From Altererythrobacter lutimaris (GTDB lineage: Bacteria > Pseudomonadota > Alphaproteobacteria > Sphingomonadales > Sphingomonadaceae), in NCBI RefSeq assembly GCF_013371495.1, contig NZ_JABWTA010000001.1:682001-746000 (forward strand): a DNA stretch of 64,000 bases, read 5' to 3'. The notes beneath the pieces were generated by a model, which was given only the letters and a program-made list of their open reading frames with translations, was not told where the DNA came from and ran no database searches. Of this stretch, positions 8,816-17,952 are shown in pieces. Each line of letters starts with the position of its first letter. The first letter of the stretch is position 1. Position numbers and translations under genes: made by a program.

Positions 8816-11467
8816 TTACTTTTCCTCGCCGAACGTACGTTGCCACCAGCCACGACGAGGTTTGCCGTCATCGGCAGGTGCCTCTTCGGTATCTGAGGCG
8901 TCAGCATCCTTGGCGGCTGTTTCCTCAGCCGGCTCGTCTGCCTTTTTCTTGGCACGCGAAGTGCGCTTTGCCGCAGGCTTCTTGGCCGGCGCTTTCTTTG
9001 CAGGCTTCTTTTTGGGCGCTTCCTCTTCAGCAGAGTCCGCAGCTGCTTCTTCTGACGCTGCTTCTTCCGCTTCGGGCTTTTTCTTCGCCCGTGAAGCCCG
9101 CTTGCGTTTGGGCTTCTCTTCAGCCTTTTCTTCTGTTTCAGCCTCTGCGGCCATCGCTTCAGCTGTTTCCTGCGCATCATCAGGACCGGCAACGACCGGC
9201 ATGTCTTCCTTGACCTGCTCAGCTACCTCATCGAGCTTCTCGGCATCTTCAGCCGTTACGCTCTCATCAGCCTTCTTGCGCCGCCCGCGACCGCCACGAC
9301 TGCGACGCTTGCGCTTGGGCTTCTCGTCGCTTTCGTCTTCGTCGAATGAGGTTTCGTCCGATTTGTCTTCGTCCGAAGCCTCTTCATCGCCGTCTTCCGA
9401 ACCTTCTTCGCGGCGCTTCTTGTTGCGACCGCGACCACCACGGCGGCGGCGGCGACGCTTTTTCTTCGGTGCGTCTTCGTCTTCGTCGCTGTCCTCTTCA
9501 GGAATGTCGTCATCATCTTCGTCGTCATCGACGATAGGTTCGAACTTAGGCGCTTCTGCTGGGCGAGGTCCGGCGCTCGACACGCTCATCTTCGCGCCTT
9601 CGTCTTCTCCCTCCGGAACGATCTCGACGGTCACGCCATAACGCTGCTCGATCTCGACGAGGTCAGCACGCTTTTCGTTGAGCATGTAGATCGCGGCCTC
9701 GGTACTTGCGGCGAGCTTGATCAGCGTACCTTTGCCCTTGGCTGCTTCATCTTCGATCAGGCGCAGAGCAGAAAGACCCGCAGAGGATGCGGTACGAACA
9801 AGGCCCGTGCCATCGCAATGCGGGCACTCGCGCGTGGTCGCTTCTAGCACACCGGTGCGCAGACGCTGACGGCTCATTTCCATCAGACCGAAGCCGGAAA
9901 TGCGGCCGACCTGGATGCGCGCACGATCGTTCTTGAGCGCTTCTTTCATCGCCTTTTCGACTTTGCGGACATTGGAATTGTATTCCATGTCGATGAAGTC
10001 GATCACGACAAGACCGGCCATATCGCGCAGACGCAGCTGGCGAGCGATTTCGCGCGCTGCCTCAAGGTTCGTGTGAAGCGCGGTTTGCTCGATCCCGTGC
10101 TCTTTGGTTGAACGGCCCGAGTTGATGTCGATCGAAACCAGCGCTTCGGTCGGATTGATAATCAGATAGCCGCCCGACTTGAGCTGCACCATCGGGTCAT
10201 ACATCGCTCTCAGCTGGTCCTCTGCGCCATACCGCTGGAACAACGGGACTGGGTCAGAATAAGCTTTCACGCGTCGCGCATGGCTCGGCATGAGCATCTT
10301 CATGAAGGATTTGGCTGACTTATAGCCTTCCTCACCTTCAACCACGACTTCCTCAATCTCGCGATTATAAATGTCGCGGATTGCGCGTTTGATCAGATCG
10401 CTGTCCGAATGGATCAGTGACGGCGCAGTCGAGCCCAGCGTTGTTTGCCTTATGTCATCCCACAGCCGCGCAAGATAATCGAAGTCGCGTTTGATCTCCG
10501 TCTTGGTCCGGCTGAGGCCAGCAGTGCGGACAATCAAGCCCATGCTTTTTGGTAGCTTCAGGTCTGAGACGACCTGCTTCAAGCGCTTGCGGTCGCTGGA
10601 AGAGTTGATCTTCCGGCTGATGCCTCCGCCATGGCTGCTGTTCGGCATAAGCACGGTGTAGCGGCCGGCAAGGCTGAGATATGTCGTGAGCGCTGCGCCT
10701 TTATTGCCGCGCTCTTCCTTTACGACCTGCACGAGCAGCACCTGACGGCGCTGAATGACGTCCTGGATCTTGTAACGGCGACGCAGCGCCTGACGGCGTG
10801 CGCGAACTTCATCGACTTCCTTGGCGCGAGATTTGCCGCCGCCCTGGCGACGTCCGCGACCGCGACGACCGCGTCCACGACGCGCACCCTTCTTGGGCTT
10901 GTATTCGCTTTCGTCGCTGTCGTCATCAGAGGACTCTTCCTCAGACTCATCGCCCTCGGAGTCGTCCTCGTCTTCATCGTCTTCATCGCTATCGCCATCG
11001 ACATGGCCTTCTTCGATAGTGGCGACTTTGTCTTTTTCAGACGTGTCGATCTCTTCCAGACCGTCTTCTGCAAGGTCTTCAGCAAGAGCTTCAGAGCTTT
11101 CATCTTCAGCGTCATATTCGTCGCCGGGTAGCTCGCCGCGCTCTTCTTCTTCAGCGCGAAGACGTGCTTCTTCTTCCGCCGCTTCTGCTTCCTCAGCGAG
11201 AAGCGCTTCGCGGTCTTCCTTCGGGATCTGATAATAATCAGGATGGATTTCGCCAAAGGCGAGAAAGCCATGCCGGTTGCCGCCGAAATCGACGAAAGCT
11301 GCTTGGAGGGAAGGTTCTACTCGCGTGACTTTCGCGAGGTAGATATTGCCTTTTATCTGTTTGTGTTCGGCCGACTCGAAATCAAATTCTTCGATCCGGT
11401 TGCCTTTGAGCACCGCCACCCGGGTCTCTTCCGAGTGGCGCGCATCGATTAGCATGCGCGTTGCCAT
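8816..11467 (-). CDS. rne: ribonuclease E/G
   Basis: An 883-residue RNase E, the endoribonuclease that starts mRNA decay and processes rRNA and tRNA precursors. The N-terminal catalytic region begins MATRMLIDARHSEETRVAV. The S1 domain is split by a long acidic and basic low-complexity insert (roughly residues 95-230). The catalytic DNase I-like part includes LVVIDFIDME, and the Zn-link is CPHCDGTG. The last ~270 residues are a K/R/E/A-rich disordered scaffold with alternating acidic blocks and RRRGGRGR-like basic blocks. It stands alone in its transcription unit. The C-terminal half may bind degradosome partners, as in other alphaproteobacteria. Confidence 0.95.
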   Translation of the reverse strand: MATRMLIDARHSEETRVAVLKGNRIEEFDFESAEHKQIKGNIYLAKVTRVEPSLQAAFVDFGGNRHGFLAFGEIHPDYYQIPKEDREALLAEEAEAAEEEARLRAEEEERGELPGDEYDAEDESSEALAEDLAEDGLEEIDTSEKDKVATIEEGHVDGDSDEDDEDEDDSEGDESEEESSDDDSDESEYKPKKGARRGRGRRGRGRRQGGGKSRAKEVDEVRARRQALRRRYKIQDVIQRRQVLLVQVVKEERGNKGAALTTYLSLAGRYTVLMPNSSHGGGISRKINSSSDRKRLKQVVSDLKLPKSMGLIVRTAGLSRTKTEIKRDFDYLARLWDDIRQTTLGSTAPSLIHSDSDLIKRAIRDIYNREIEEVVVEGEEGYKSAKSFMKMLMPSHARRVKAYSDPVPLFQRYGAEDQLRAMYDPMVQLKSGGYLIINPTEALVSIDINSGRSTKEHGIEQTALHTNLEAAREIARQLRLRDMAGLVVIDFIDMEYNSNVRKVEKAMKEALKNDRARIQVGRISGFGLMEMSRQRLRTGVLEATTRECPHCDGTGLVRTASSAGLSALRLIEDEAAKGKGTLIKLAASTEAAIYMLNEKRADLVEIEQRYGVTVEIVPEGEDEGAKMSVSSAGPRPAEAPKFEPIVDDDEDDDDIPEEDSDEDEDAPKKKRRRRRRGGRGRNKKRREEGSEDGDEEASDEDKSDETSFDEDESDEKPKRKRRSRGGRGRRKKADESVTAEDAEKLDEVAEQVKEDMPVVAGPDDAQETAEAMAAEAETEEKAEEKPKRKRASRAKKKPEAEEAASEEAAADSAEEEAPKKKPAKKAPAKKPAAKRTSRAKKKADEPAEETAAKDADASDTEEAPADDGKPRRGWWQRTFGEEK

Positions 11468-11891
11468 GTATAATTCTCCAGGCGCTGGAGCAGCGCGGCA
11501 AAACCGCCTGTCGCGAGCGCACTAATATGGGAAACACCGGGGGCCGCAATTGGCGCCCGGCAAAAGTTGCAAAGCCCGCAGCGCCGGTGCGCTCGGGAAA
11601 TTCATACGTGTCTGCATGCGAAAGAGGACCGTCTTGTACGGCGATCCGGCCCGATGCCGCACCATCGCGCCAGAAGCGCGGTTCGTGCTGGATCGGGGAG
11701 GAAACTCTTGTCACTGCATCAACCTGTTGTGAGGTTCGCTCTTAAAGGTGCAAACCGATCGAGTAGTACCGCCAGATCCGTTAAAAAACAGCATTCTGAC
11801 CGATTACTCGGTGATAGCTTGCTAGCACCGTGGGTTTCATGCCGCAACCATATTGCGTTTCTCATGCGCAACAATCTAACCCGGTATCACG
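11468..11891. other. divergent intergenic region between rne and amidase gene
   Basis: 424 bases between divergent genes. No convincing coding frame. The side nearest rne can fold: CAGGCG/CGCCTG (11479-11484 with 11505-11510) encloses a smaller GCGG/CCGC hairpin, just upstream of the rne GGAG ribosome site. The rest must hold the two promoters, but I could not assign them with confidence. Confidence 0.5.
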
Positions 11892-12770
11892 ATGTCCTTG
11901 CGCACATTCCTAGCTGTTGTGATCTTGCTGCCGATCGTTCTGATTGGCGGATTGATGGCTTTGAACATCAAAGTTCCGGTGCCAGAGCTGGGACGCGATT
12001 ATGTTGTGCGCGTTGCCTTGGGCGAGACCACTGAGATTGGCCTTCCTGATATTGCTGGGCCGAACGATCCAGATGCGCCGCTCGTGGTGATAGATGCCGG
12101 TCACGGTGGGCGCGATCCCGGAGCAGTGGGCGGTTCAACCAGCGCGCCCATCCGCGAGAAGGATGTTGTGCTTGGTATCGCTCTCAAACTGCGCGAGGAG
12201 CTGCTCGATCTGGGCGGCATCCGCGTGGCCCTCACAAGAGATGACGACAGTTTTCTCACTTTGAGCGAGCGGCCCAATCTGGCGCGCCGGATGAATGCCG
12301 ATGTGTTCGTCTCCATCCATGCAGATAGCGCTGGCGAGGGGGCGGAAGCGGCAGGAGCCAGCATTTACACGCTTTCCCAGCGCGCCACCTCTGCAGCTGC
12401 CGCTCGGTTCGCCCGGCGGGAGAACGATGCGGACAGGCTCAACGGCTTGGAGCTTGAAGGTGAAGATGCAGATGTCAATGCGATCCTCGTCGAATTGTCT
12501 CAACGGCGCGCGAAAGAAGAGGCGCTTGAGCTGGCAAGTCTCATCCGGCGCGAAGGGCGAGGGCGCTTGGACTTTCATCCGCAAACCTTGCGAGGGGCCG
12601 ATCTGGTCGTGTTGCGCACGCCAGACATGCCTTCCATCCTGTTTGAAGCGGGGTTTCTGACCAATCCGAATGAAGCGGAACGGTTGTCTTCAGAGGAAGG
12701 GCAAGAGGCAGCTGCGGAGAGCCTGGCGCGGGCCATTCAGGTCTATTTTGTCCGCCAAGGCCTCAACTGA
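11892..12770 (+). CDS. N-acetylmuramoyl-L-alanine amidase (Amidase_3, AmiC-like)
   Basis: A 292-residue zinc amidase that cleaves the MurNAc-L-Ala bond during cell separation. The N-terminus has a signal/anchor-like hydrophobic stretch (LRTFLAVVILLPIVLIGG). The catalytic domain begins at VVIDAGHGGRDPGAVG. Further zinc/catalytic elements are SIHADS and the C-terminal ILFEAGFLTN glutamate. It is followed 89 nt downstream by PBP1A, so the two form a peptidoglycan remodelling/synthesis pair. AmiC-type AMIN domains are absent. Confidence 0.9.
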   Translation: MSLRTFLAVVILLPIVLIGGLMALNIKVPVPELGRDYVVRVALGETTEIGLPDIAGPNDPDAPLVVIDAGHGGRDPGAVGGSTSAPIREKDVVLGIALKLREELLDLGGIRVALTRDDDSFLTLSERPNLARRMNADVFVSIHADSAGEGAEAAGASIYTLSQRATSAAAARFARRENDADRLNGLELEGEDADVNAILVELSQRRAKEEALELASLIRREGRGRLDFHPQTLRGADLVVLRTPDMPSILFEAGFLTNPNEAERLSSEEGQEAAAESLARAIQVYFVRQGLN

Positions 12771-12859
12771 ACGTCGGTAAAGTGTCAGCGATGCGCGATG
12801 AAATAGACAAAAGCCTCTGGCGGCGTGGCGAGCGCCGGTGCTAAAGGCTCAGATCTAAG

Positions 12860-15367
12860 ATGGAACAGCAGACGAATCTAGAATACGCGCGTTACCGGTT
12901 CATCCGCGATTTCAGCGCGGTGAAGACCTGGTTTGTGGAGAGCTGGCGGGAGCGCTTGCTCTTCCGCATCTTTGCCGGATTGTTCGTTTTCGGCATCGTT
13001 GTCTTGGTCGGCATCTGGGCGTTCTTGGCGCGCGACTTGCCTGATGCGGAGACTCTGCTCGAATATGAGACGCCTCTGCCCACCATGGTGCGAGGAATCG
13101 ACGGAGAAATCGTCCATTCCTACGCTCGCGAGCGGCGCGTTCAGTTGCAATATGCTGACTTCCCCGAGCAATTGATTGAGGCGTATCTCTCAGCTGAAGA
13201 CAAAACCTTTTTCAGCCATGGTGGCGTTGATTTCACCGGCACTGCCAATGCTGTGATCGACTACGTGACGAAGTACGGTTCGGGTGAGCGCGCGGTCGGT
13301 GGCTCCACCATCACACAGCAGGTGGCGAAAAATCTACTGCTGGGTGATGAGTATTCGGTCACGCGCAAGCTCAAGGAAATGATCGTCGCAAGCCGCATCG
13401 AAGACGTGCTGACGAAGCAAGAGATCCTCGAGCTTTACTTGAATGAAATACCCTTGGGACGCCGCAGCTTTGGCGTTCAAGCAGCGTCGCGTGCGTATTT
13501 TGACAAGGATGTCGGCGAGCTTGAACTTCACGAAGCGGCTTTCCTCGCGATCCTGCCAAAAGCACCGGAACGCTATGGCCGCGAACGTTTCCGCGATCTT
13601 GCCATTGAACGGCGGAATTTCGTCCTCGGCCAAATGGTCGAGAATGACTTTATCACGCAGGCAGAGGCCGATGCAGCCAAGGCAAAGCCGCTTGGGCTTG
13701 TTGCGCAGCGATCGTCCGAGCCAAGAGCCGACGCTGGATACTTCCTTGAGGAAGTGCGACGCCAGTTGATGGATCGCTTTGGCGAGACCGCTGAAGAAGG
13801 GCCGAACAGCGTCTATGCAGGCGGCCTATGGGTTCGCACATCGCTCGATACCGAGATGCAAGCGGCAGCGCGCGATGCCTTGCGTGCAGGCCTGTTCCGA
13901 TATCACGGCAATCGCGGTTGGACGGGACCTATTGCGACACTTGATGTGAACGGCGATGATTGGGGCAGTCAGCTCGCAAGCTCCTTCATCAGCGTGAATT
14001 ACGAGAATTGGCGGATCGGCGTGGTGACCGCGCGCAATGGCGATAGCGCCACGATCGGTTTCAGCGATGGCAGCGAAGCACCACTTTCCGGCATACCGAG
14101 CGGCCTCAGAGCCGGTCATGTGATTGCGGTGCAACCAAGTGGCAACGGCTTCCGCGTGCGCACTATCCCCGAGGTTTCGGGCGGGTTCCTCGCTCAATCG
14201 GTGCAGACAGGCCGTATCCTTGCGATGCAAGGCGGGTTCGATTTCCGGCTGTCCGACTTCAATCGCGCAACGCAGGCCGACCGCCAGCCGGGTTCGACTA
14301 TCAAGCCTTTCGTCTATGCGACGGGCCTCGATAATGGCATGACCCCGGCGAGCGAGGTGCCTGACGAAACCTTCTGCTATTATCAGGGCTCCAATCTCGG
14401 CGAGAAATGCTTCCGCAATTTCAGCGGCCAGTCTGGCGGCGTACACACCATGCGCTGGGGACTTGAGCAGAGCCGCAATTTGATGACGGTGCACATCGCT
14501 ATGGAATCAGGCATGCCGCAAGTCATCGACACTTTCGATCGACTAGGCATCGGACGCTATCAGCCATTCCCTGCTTTCGCTTTAGGCGCTGGCGACACAA
14601 CGGTCGAAAAGATGGTCAACGCTTATGCTGCGCTCGCCAATCACGGGCGGCTGCACCGTTCCAGTGTCATCGATTACGTTCAGGACCGTCGTGGCAAAGT
14701 GATCTTCCGTGCAGATCGCCGGAAATGCGAGAGCTGCAATATGGCCGAATGGGACGGAGAACCGATGCCTCGCCTCGGGCCAATGGGTGAGCAAGTGATG
14801 GACCCGCGCACCGCGTTCCAGACCGTCCATATGCTCGAGGGTGTGGTGACGCGCGGCACAGCGACGCGCTTGCGTGATCTTGATCTTCCATTGTTCGGCA
14901 AGACCGGGACCACTTCAGGCCCGACCAATGCCTGGTTTGTCGGCGGCTCGCCGGAAGTCGTCGCAGGTGTTTATGTCGGCCATGACCAGCCCCGTGATCT
15001 CGGCAATTGGGTTCAGGGCGGGAACACCGCCGCACCGATCTTCAAGGAATTCGTCCAGAAAACGAAATCGCGCTGGAGCACGGACCCGGCGGTAGCGCCC
15101 AACGGCGTGCGCATGGTCCGCGTTGACCGTCGCAGCGGCAAACGCGTGTTCGATGCTTGGCCCACCGATGATCCCAAAGCGGATGTCATCTGGGAGGCAT
15201 TCAAGCCGGATACAGAGCCTCCGCGGGCTACCCGGCAAGACGAGATTGCCGCTCGCCGAGAAGAGATCATCGCTTTGCTCCGCCGAGGCAGGCTGGAAAG
15301 CGGGCTTTCGCAAGGCCGTTTTGGTCGCGAGGAGCAGTTCGTCGAAGAGCAGGGCGGTATCTATTAG
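12860..15367 (+). CDS. mrcA: penicillin-binding protein 1A (bifunctional transglycosylase/transpeptidase)
   Basis: An 835-residue class A PBP. A membrane anchor lies at about residues 36-57. The GT51 glycosyltransferase domain begins with EDKTFF (113-118). The transpeptidase domain carries S479-T-I-K482, SRN in EQSRNLM, and KTG (681-683). An OB-like inserted region lies between the two domains, as in PBP1A/PonA proteins of alphaproteobacteria. It sits between an amidase and prfB on the plus strand. The gene symbol is by homology to E. coli mrcA/ponA. Confidence 0.93.
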   Translation: MEQQTNLEYARYRFIRDFSAVKTWFVESWRERLLFRIFAGLFVFGIVVLVGIWAFLARDLPDAETLLEYETPLPTMVRGIDGEIVHSYARERRVQLQYADFPEQLIEAYLSAEDKTFFSHGGVDFTGTANAVIDYVTKYGSGERAVGGSTITQQVAKNLLLGDEYSVTRKLKEMIVASRIEDVLTKQEILELYLNEIPLGRRSFGVQAASRAYFDKDVGELELHEAAFLAILPKAPERYGRERFRDLAIERRNFVLGQMVENDFITQAEADAAKAKPLGLVAQRSSEPRADAGYFLEEVRRQLMDRFGETAEEGPNSVYAGGLWVRTSLDTEMQAAARDALRAGLFRYHGNRGWTGPIATLDVNGDDWGSQLASSFISVNYENWRIGVVTARNGDSATIGFSDGSEAPLSGIPSGLRAGHVIAVQPSGNGFRVRTIPEVSGGFLAQSVQTGRILAMQGGFDFRLSDFNRATQADRQPGSTIKPFVYATGLDNGMTPASEVPDETFCYYQGSNLGEKCFRNFSGQSGGVHTMRWGLEQSRNLMTVHIAMESGMPQVIDTFDRLGIGRYQPFPAFALGAGDTTVEKMVNAYAALANHGRLHRSSVIDYVQDRRGKVIFRADRRKCESCNMAEWDGEPMPRLGPMGEQVMDPRTAFQTVHMLEGVVTRGTATRLRDLDLPLFGKTGTTSGPTNAWFVGGSPEVVAGVYVGHDQPRDLGNWVQGGNTAAPIFKEFVQKTKSRWSTDPAVAPNGVRMVRVDRRSGKRVFDAWPTDDPKADVIWEAFKPDTEPPRATRQDEIAARREEIIALLRRGRLESGLSQGRFGREEQFVEEQGGIY

Positions 15368-15462
15368 CGAAGGCCAGAACCGCTCAGCTGTCTTGCACAG
15401 CGCTTTACAACTGAGCCAGCCCCGCTAATCGAACACCAAGACAGTTTAAGAGAGATTATCCT

Positions 15463-16590
15463 ATGCGTGCCGAAGGGCAGGCCTTTATCGACCGTATCGA
15501 AGCTGCACTCGCCTTGGTGCGCGAATCTCTGGATTGGGAGCGCGCTTTGCGCCGTCTGGACGAGCTCAATGCGCGCGTGCAGGATCCCAATTTGTGGAAC
15601 GATCCGAAGGAAGCGCAGGCCGTCAGCCGCGAGCAGAAACAGCTCGAAAGTGCGGTCAATACAGTGAACGAAATCTCGTCCGAAATGTCAGACGCTGTCG
15701 AGTTCATCGAAATGGGCGAAGCCGAGGGGGAAGAGGACATCATCAAGGATGGCCTCAAAAGCCTTGAGCGGCTTGCGAACCGCGCTGACGCTGACAAGGT
15801 TCAGGCGCTTTTGTCCGGCGAAGCGGACAGCAACGACACCTATCTGGAAATCCACGCAGGGGCTGGTGGTACGGAAAGCCAGGATTGGGCGGAAATGCTC
15901 TTCCGCATGTATTCGCGCTGGGCCGAGCGTCGCGGTTTCAAGGTCGAGACCGTAGAATATCAGGCAGGCGATCAGGCGGGTATCAAGTCAGCCACGCTGT
16001 TGCTTAAAGGCGAGAACGCTTACGGATATGCAAAGACGGAGAGCGGGGTTCACCGGCTTGTCCGCATCAGTCCGTATGACAGTTCCGCGCGGCGCCATAC
16101 ATCATTCAGCTCTGTTTGGGTCTATCCGGTGATTGACGATGATATCGACATCGAGATCGATCCGTCGGATCTGAAAATCGATACCTATCGCGCGTCCGGT
16201 GCAGGCGGGCAGCACGTCAACACGACCGACTCTGCCGTTCGCATTACGCACCAGCCAACCGGCATTGTCGTTGCAAGCCAGAACGATCGCAGTCAGCACA
16301 AGAACCGAGCGACCGCGATGAGCATGCTGAAAGCGCGATTGTTCGAGCGTGAAATGGCGGAGCGCGAAGCGGCAGCCAGCGGGGAGTATCAGGAAAAGAG
16401 CGAGATTGGCTGGGGTCACCAGATCCGCTCCTACGTCTTACAGCCGTATCAGATGGTCAAGGATCTCCGCACTGGCGTTACATCCAGCTCTCCTGATGAT
16501 GTGCTTGATGGCGCACTCGATCCTTATATTTCAGCAGCGCTTGCGCAACGCGTCACCGGCGAAAAGATCGAGGTGGAGGACGTCGAGTGA
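15463..16590 (+). CDS. prfB: peptide chain release factor 2
   Basis: A 375-residue RF2 that reads UGA and UAA stop codons. The peptidyl-tRNA hydrolysis motif GGQ is residues 248-250. The codon-recognition tripeptide, SPF in E. coli RF2, reads SPY (203-205). The frame is continuous, so the programmed +1 frameshift found in many bacterial prfB genes is absent. GAGAG lies upstream of the ATG. The stop overlaps the next start (TGATG), which couples it to a methyltransferase-like gene. Confidence 0.96.
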   Translation: MRAEGQAFIDRIEAALALVRESLDWERALRRLDELNARVQDPNLWNDPKEAQAVSREQKQLESAVNTVNEISSEMSDAVEFIEMGEAEGEEDIIKDGLKSLERLANRADADKVQALLSGEADSNDTYLEIHAGAGGTESQDWAEMLFRMYSRWAERRGFKVETVEYQAGDQAGIKSATLLLKGENAYGYAKTESGVHRLVRISPYDSSARRHTSFSSVWVYPVIDDDIDIEIDPSDLKIDTYRASGAGGQHVNTTDSAVRITHQPTGIVVASQNDRSQHKNRATAMSMLKARLFEREMAEREAAASGEYQEKSEIGWGHQIRSYVLQPYQMVKDLRTGVTSSSPDDVLDGALDPYISAALAQRVTGEKIEVEDVE

Positions 16591-17309
16591 TGAGAATTGC
16601 TCGGCTTACCATTCCTGCGGCAATCGCGGCAACGCTCACCGCTTGTACGCCCAGCGCGGAAGACAGCTCGCGGCCAGAATCATCGATTGGTTTCCCGCAG
16701 CCTGACAGGCCCGTTTCCGGTCTTGGTGCGACTGAGTTCTCCAATGAAGATGCGCGCGACAGTCGCGGTGAAGCACAAAAGGTTATGGACCTGGCGAGTA
16801 TTTCGCCGGGTATGACAGTTGCCGATATCGGTGCAGGCGAGGGCTACTACACTGTGCGCTTGGCTGATCGCGTAGGTGAGGGTGGACGTGTCCTGGCTCA
16901 GGATATTGATCGCGATGCGCTAGAGCGGCTCGGTGAGCGTGTCGAGCGTGAGCGGCTTGCTAATGTGTCAATCAAGCTCGGCCAGCCTGATGATCCGCAG
17001 CTCCCGGTTGATAGCTTCGACCGCATCTTCCTCGTCCATATGTATCACGAAGTGAGTGAGCCTTACGCGTTTCTCTGGCGGCTATGGCCTGCGCTCGCAG
17101 AGGGAGGACAAGTGATTGTCGTCGATTCCGACCGGCCGACTGACCAGCATGGAATCCCGCCTGTGCTGCTTTCCTGTGAGTTTGAAGCCGTGGGATATGA
17201 GTTGATCGAGTTTCTCGAGAAGCCTGACATTCGGGGCTACTTTGCTCGGTTCCAGCGGGCTGAGACCCGTCCGCCGCAGAGCGAGATTACCGGCTGTGCG
17301 CTCAAGTAA
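16590..17309 (+). CDS. putative lipoprotein with SAM methyltransferase domain
   Basis: A 239-residue protein (ATG at 16590; a GTG at 16587 is possible). It starts with a hydrophobic signal and a lipobox-like LTAC near residue 18. A Rossmann methyltransferase domain follows: VADIGAGEGYYTVRLA (motif I) and a DRIFLVHMYHEV segment. It lacks an NPPY motif, so it is not the PrmC glutamine methyltransferase that modifies RF2. Its start overlaps the prfB stop by 1 nt. An exported SAM enzyme is odd because SAM is cytoplasmic, so either the signal is not used or the domain binds something else. Confidence 0.72.
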   Translation: MRIARLTIPAAIAATLTACTPSAEDSSRPESSIGFPQPDRPVSGLGATEFSNEDARDSRGEAQKVMDLASISPGMTVADIGAGEGYYTVRLADRVGEGGRVLAQDIDRDALERLGERVERERLANVSIKLGQPDDPQLPVDSFDRIFLVHMYHEVSEPYAFLWRLWPALAEGGQVIVVDSDRPTDQHGIPPVLLSCEFEAVGYELIEFLEKPDIRGYFARFQRAETRPPQSEITGCALK

Positions 17310-17416
17310 TCGGGGCCAATCACCCGACATGGGCTAACCCAGCCTTTTCCTCGTGAAATCGCAGTGCTAGGCGCATGCGCACATAACCCAACAACAGGTG
17401 AGGAGTTGCGCCGGGG

Positions 17417-17926
17417 ATGAGTGATTTTCCAACGAGTTTTGATCGTGACGATTTGTTGAAATGCGCACGCGGCGAGTTGTTCGGGCCCGGCAATGCGCAA
17501 TTGCCAGAACCTCCCATGCTGATGATGGATCGGATCACGGAAATCTCTGGCGATGGCGGCGAGCATGGCAAAGGCCATGTGGTCGCAGAGTTCGATATCA
17601 ATCCTGACCTTTGGTTTTTTGAATGCCATTTCCCGGGCAATCCGATTATGCCAGGTTGCCTTGGCCTTGACGGCCTCTGGCAACTTACCGGTTTCAACCT
17701 GGGTTGGCGTGGCTGGCAGGGGCGCGGCTATGCGCTCGGTGTGGGTGAAGTAAAGCTCACCGGTATGGTGCGGCCTGATCGCAAGATGCTGAAATACTTT
17801 GTCGATTTCACTAAGGCTGTGCAGACTCGCCGCTTGACCATGGGGGTTGCCGATGGCCGCGTCGAGGCCGATGGCGAAGTCATCTATCAGGTCAAAGACA
17901 TGAAGGTCGCCCTCTCCGAGGCGTGA
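17417..17926 (+). CDS. fabA: 3-hydroxydecanoyl-ACP dehydratase/isomerase
   Basis: A 169-residue FabA that dehydrates 3-hydroxydecanoyl-ACP and isomerises the product to the cis-3 form, beginning unsaturated fatty acid synthesis. Family marks are [12 protein letters not shown], the catalytic [23 protein letters not shown] region (His and Asp), and VGEVKLTG. It lies 26 nt before fabB. AGGAG precedes the start at an unusually long spacing of about 11 nt. An irr/fur-type regulator gene often found before fabA is not present here. Confidence 0.96.
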   Translation: MSDFPTSFDRDDLLKCARGELFGPGNAQLPEPPMLMMDRITEISGDGGEHGKGHVVAEFDINPDLWFFECHFPGNPIMPGCLGLDGLWQLTGFNLGWRGWQGRGYALGVGEVKLTGMVRPDRKMLKYFVDFTKAVQTRRLTMGVADGRVEADGEVIYQVKDMKVALSEA

Positions 17927-17952
17927 TATAAGAAAAGACGAAAGAGGGCAGA

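Noticed and set aside
8862..9641. Long Ser/Ala-rich frame antisense to rne
   Set aside because: It is the mirror of the Lys/Glu/Arg-rich disordered tail of RNase E; such antisense frames arise from the composition alone.
11567..12034. 155-codon frame upstream of the amidase gene
   Set aside because: It overlaps the start of the amidase gene in another frame, has no domain signal and is Arg/His/Ser-rich; likely non-coding.
15377..15420. GCTCAG/CTGAGC inverted repeat between PBP1A and prfB as terminator
   Set aside because: The loop is long (over 20 nt) and no T-run follows.
17327..17355. Small hairpin before fabA (GGCT/AGCC then TTTT) as a terminator
   Set aside because: The stem is only 4 bp; too weak to claim.
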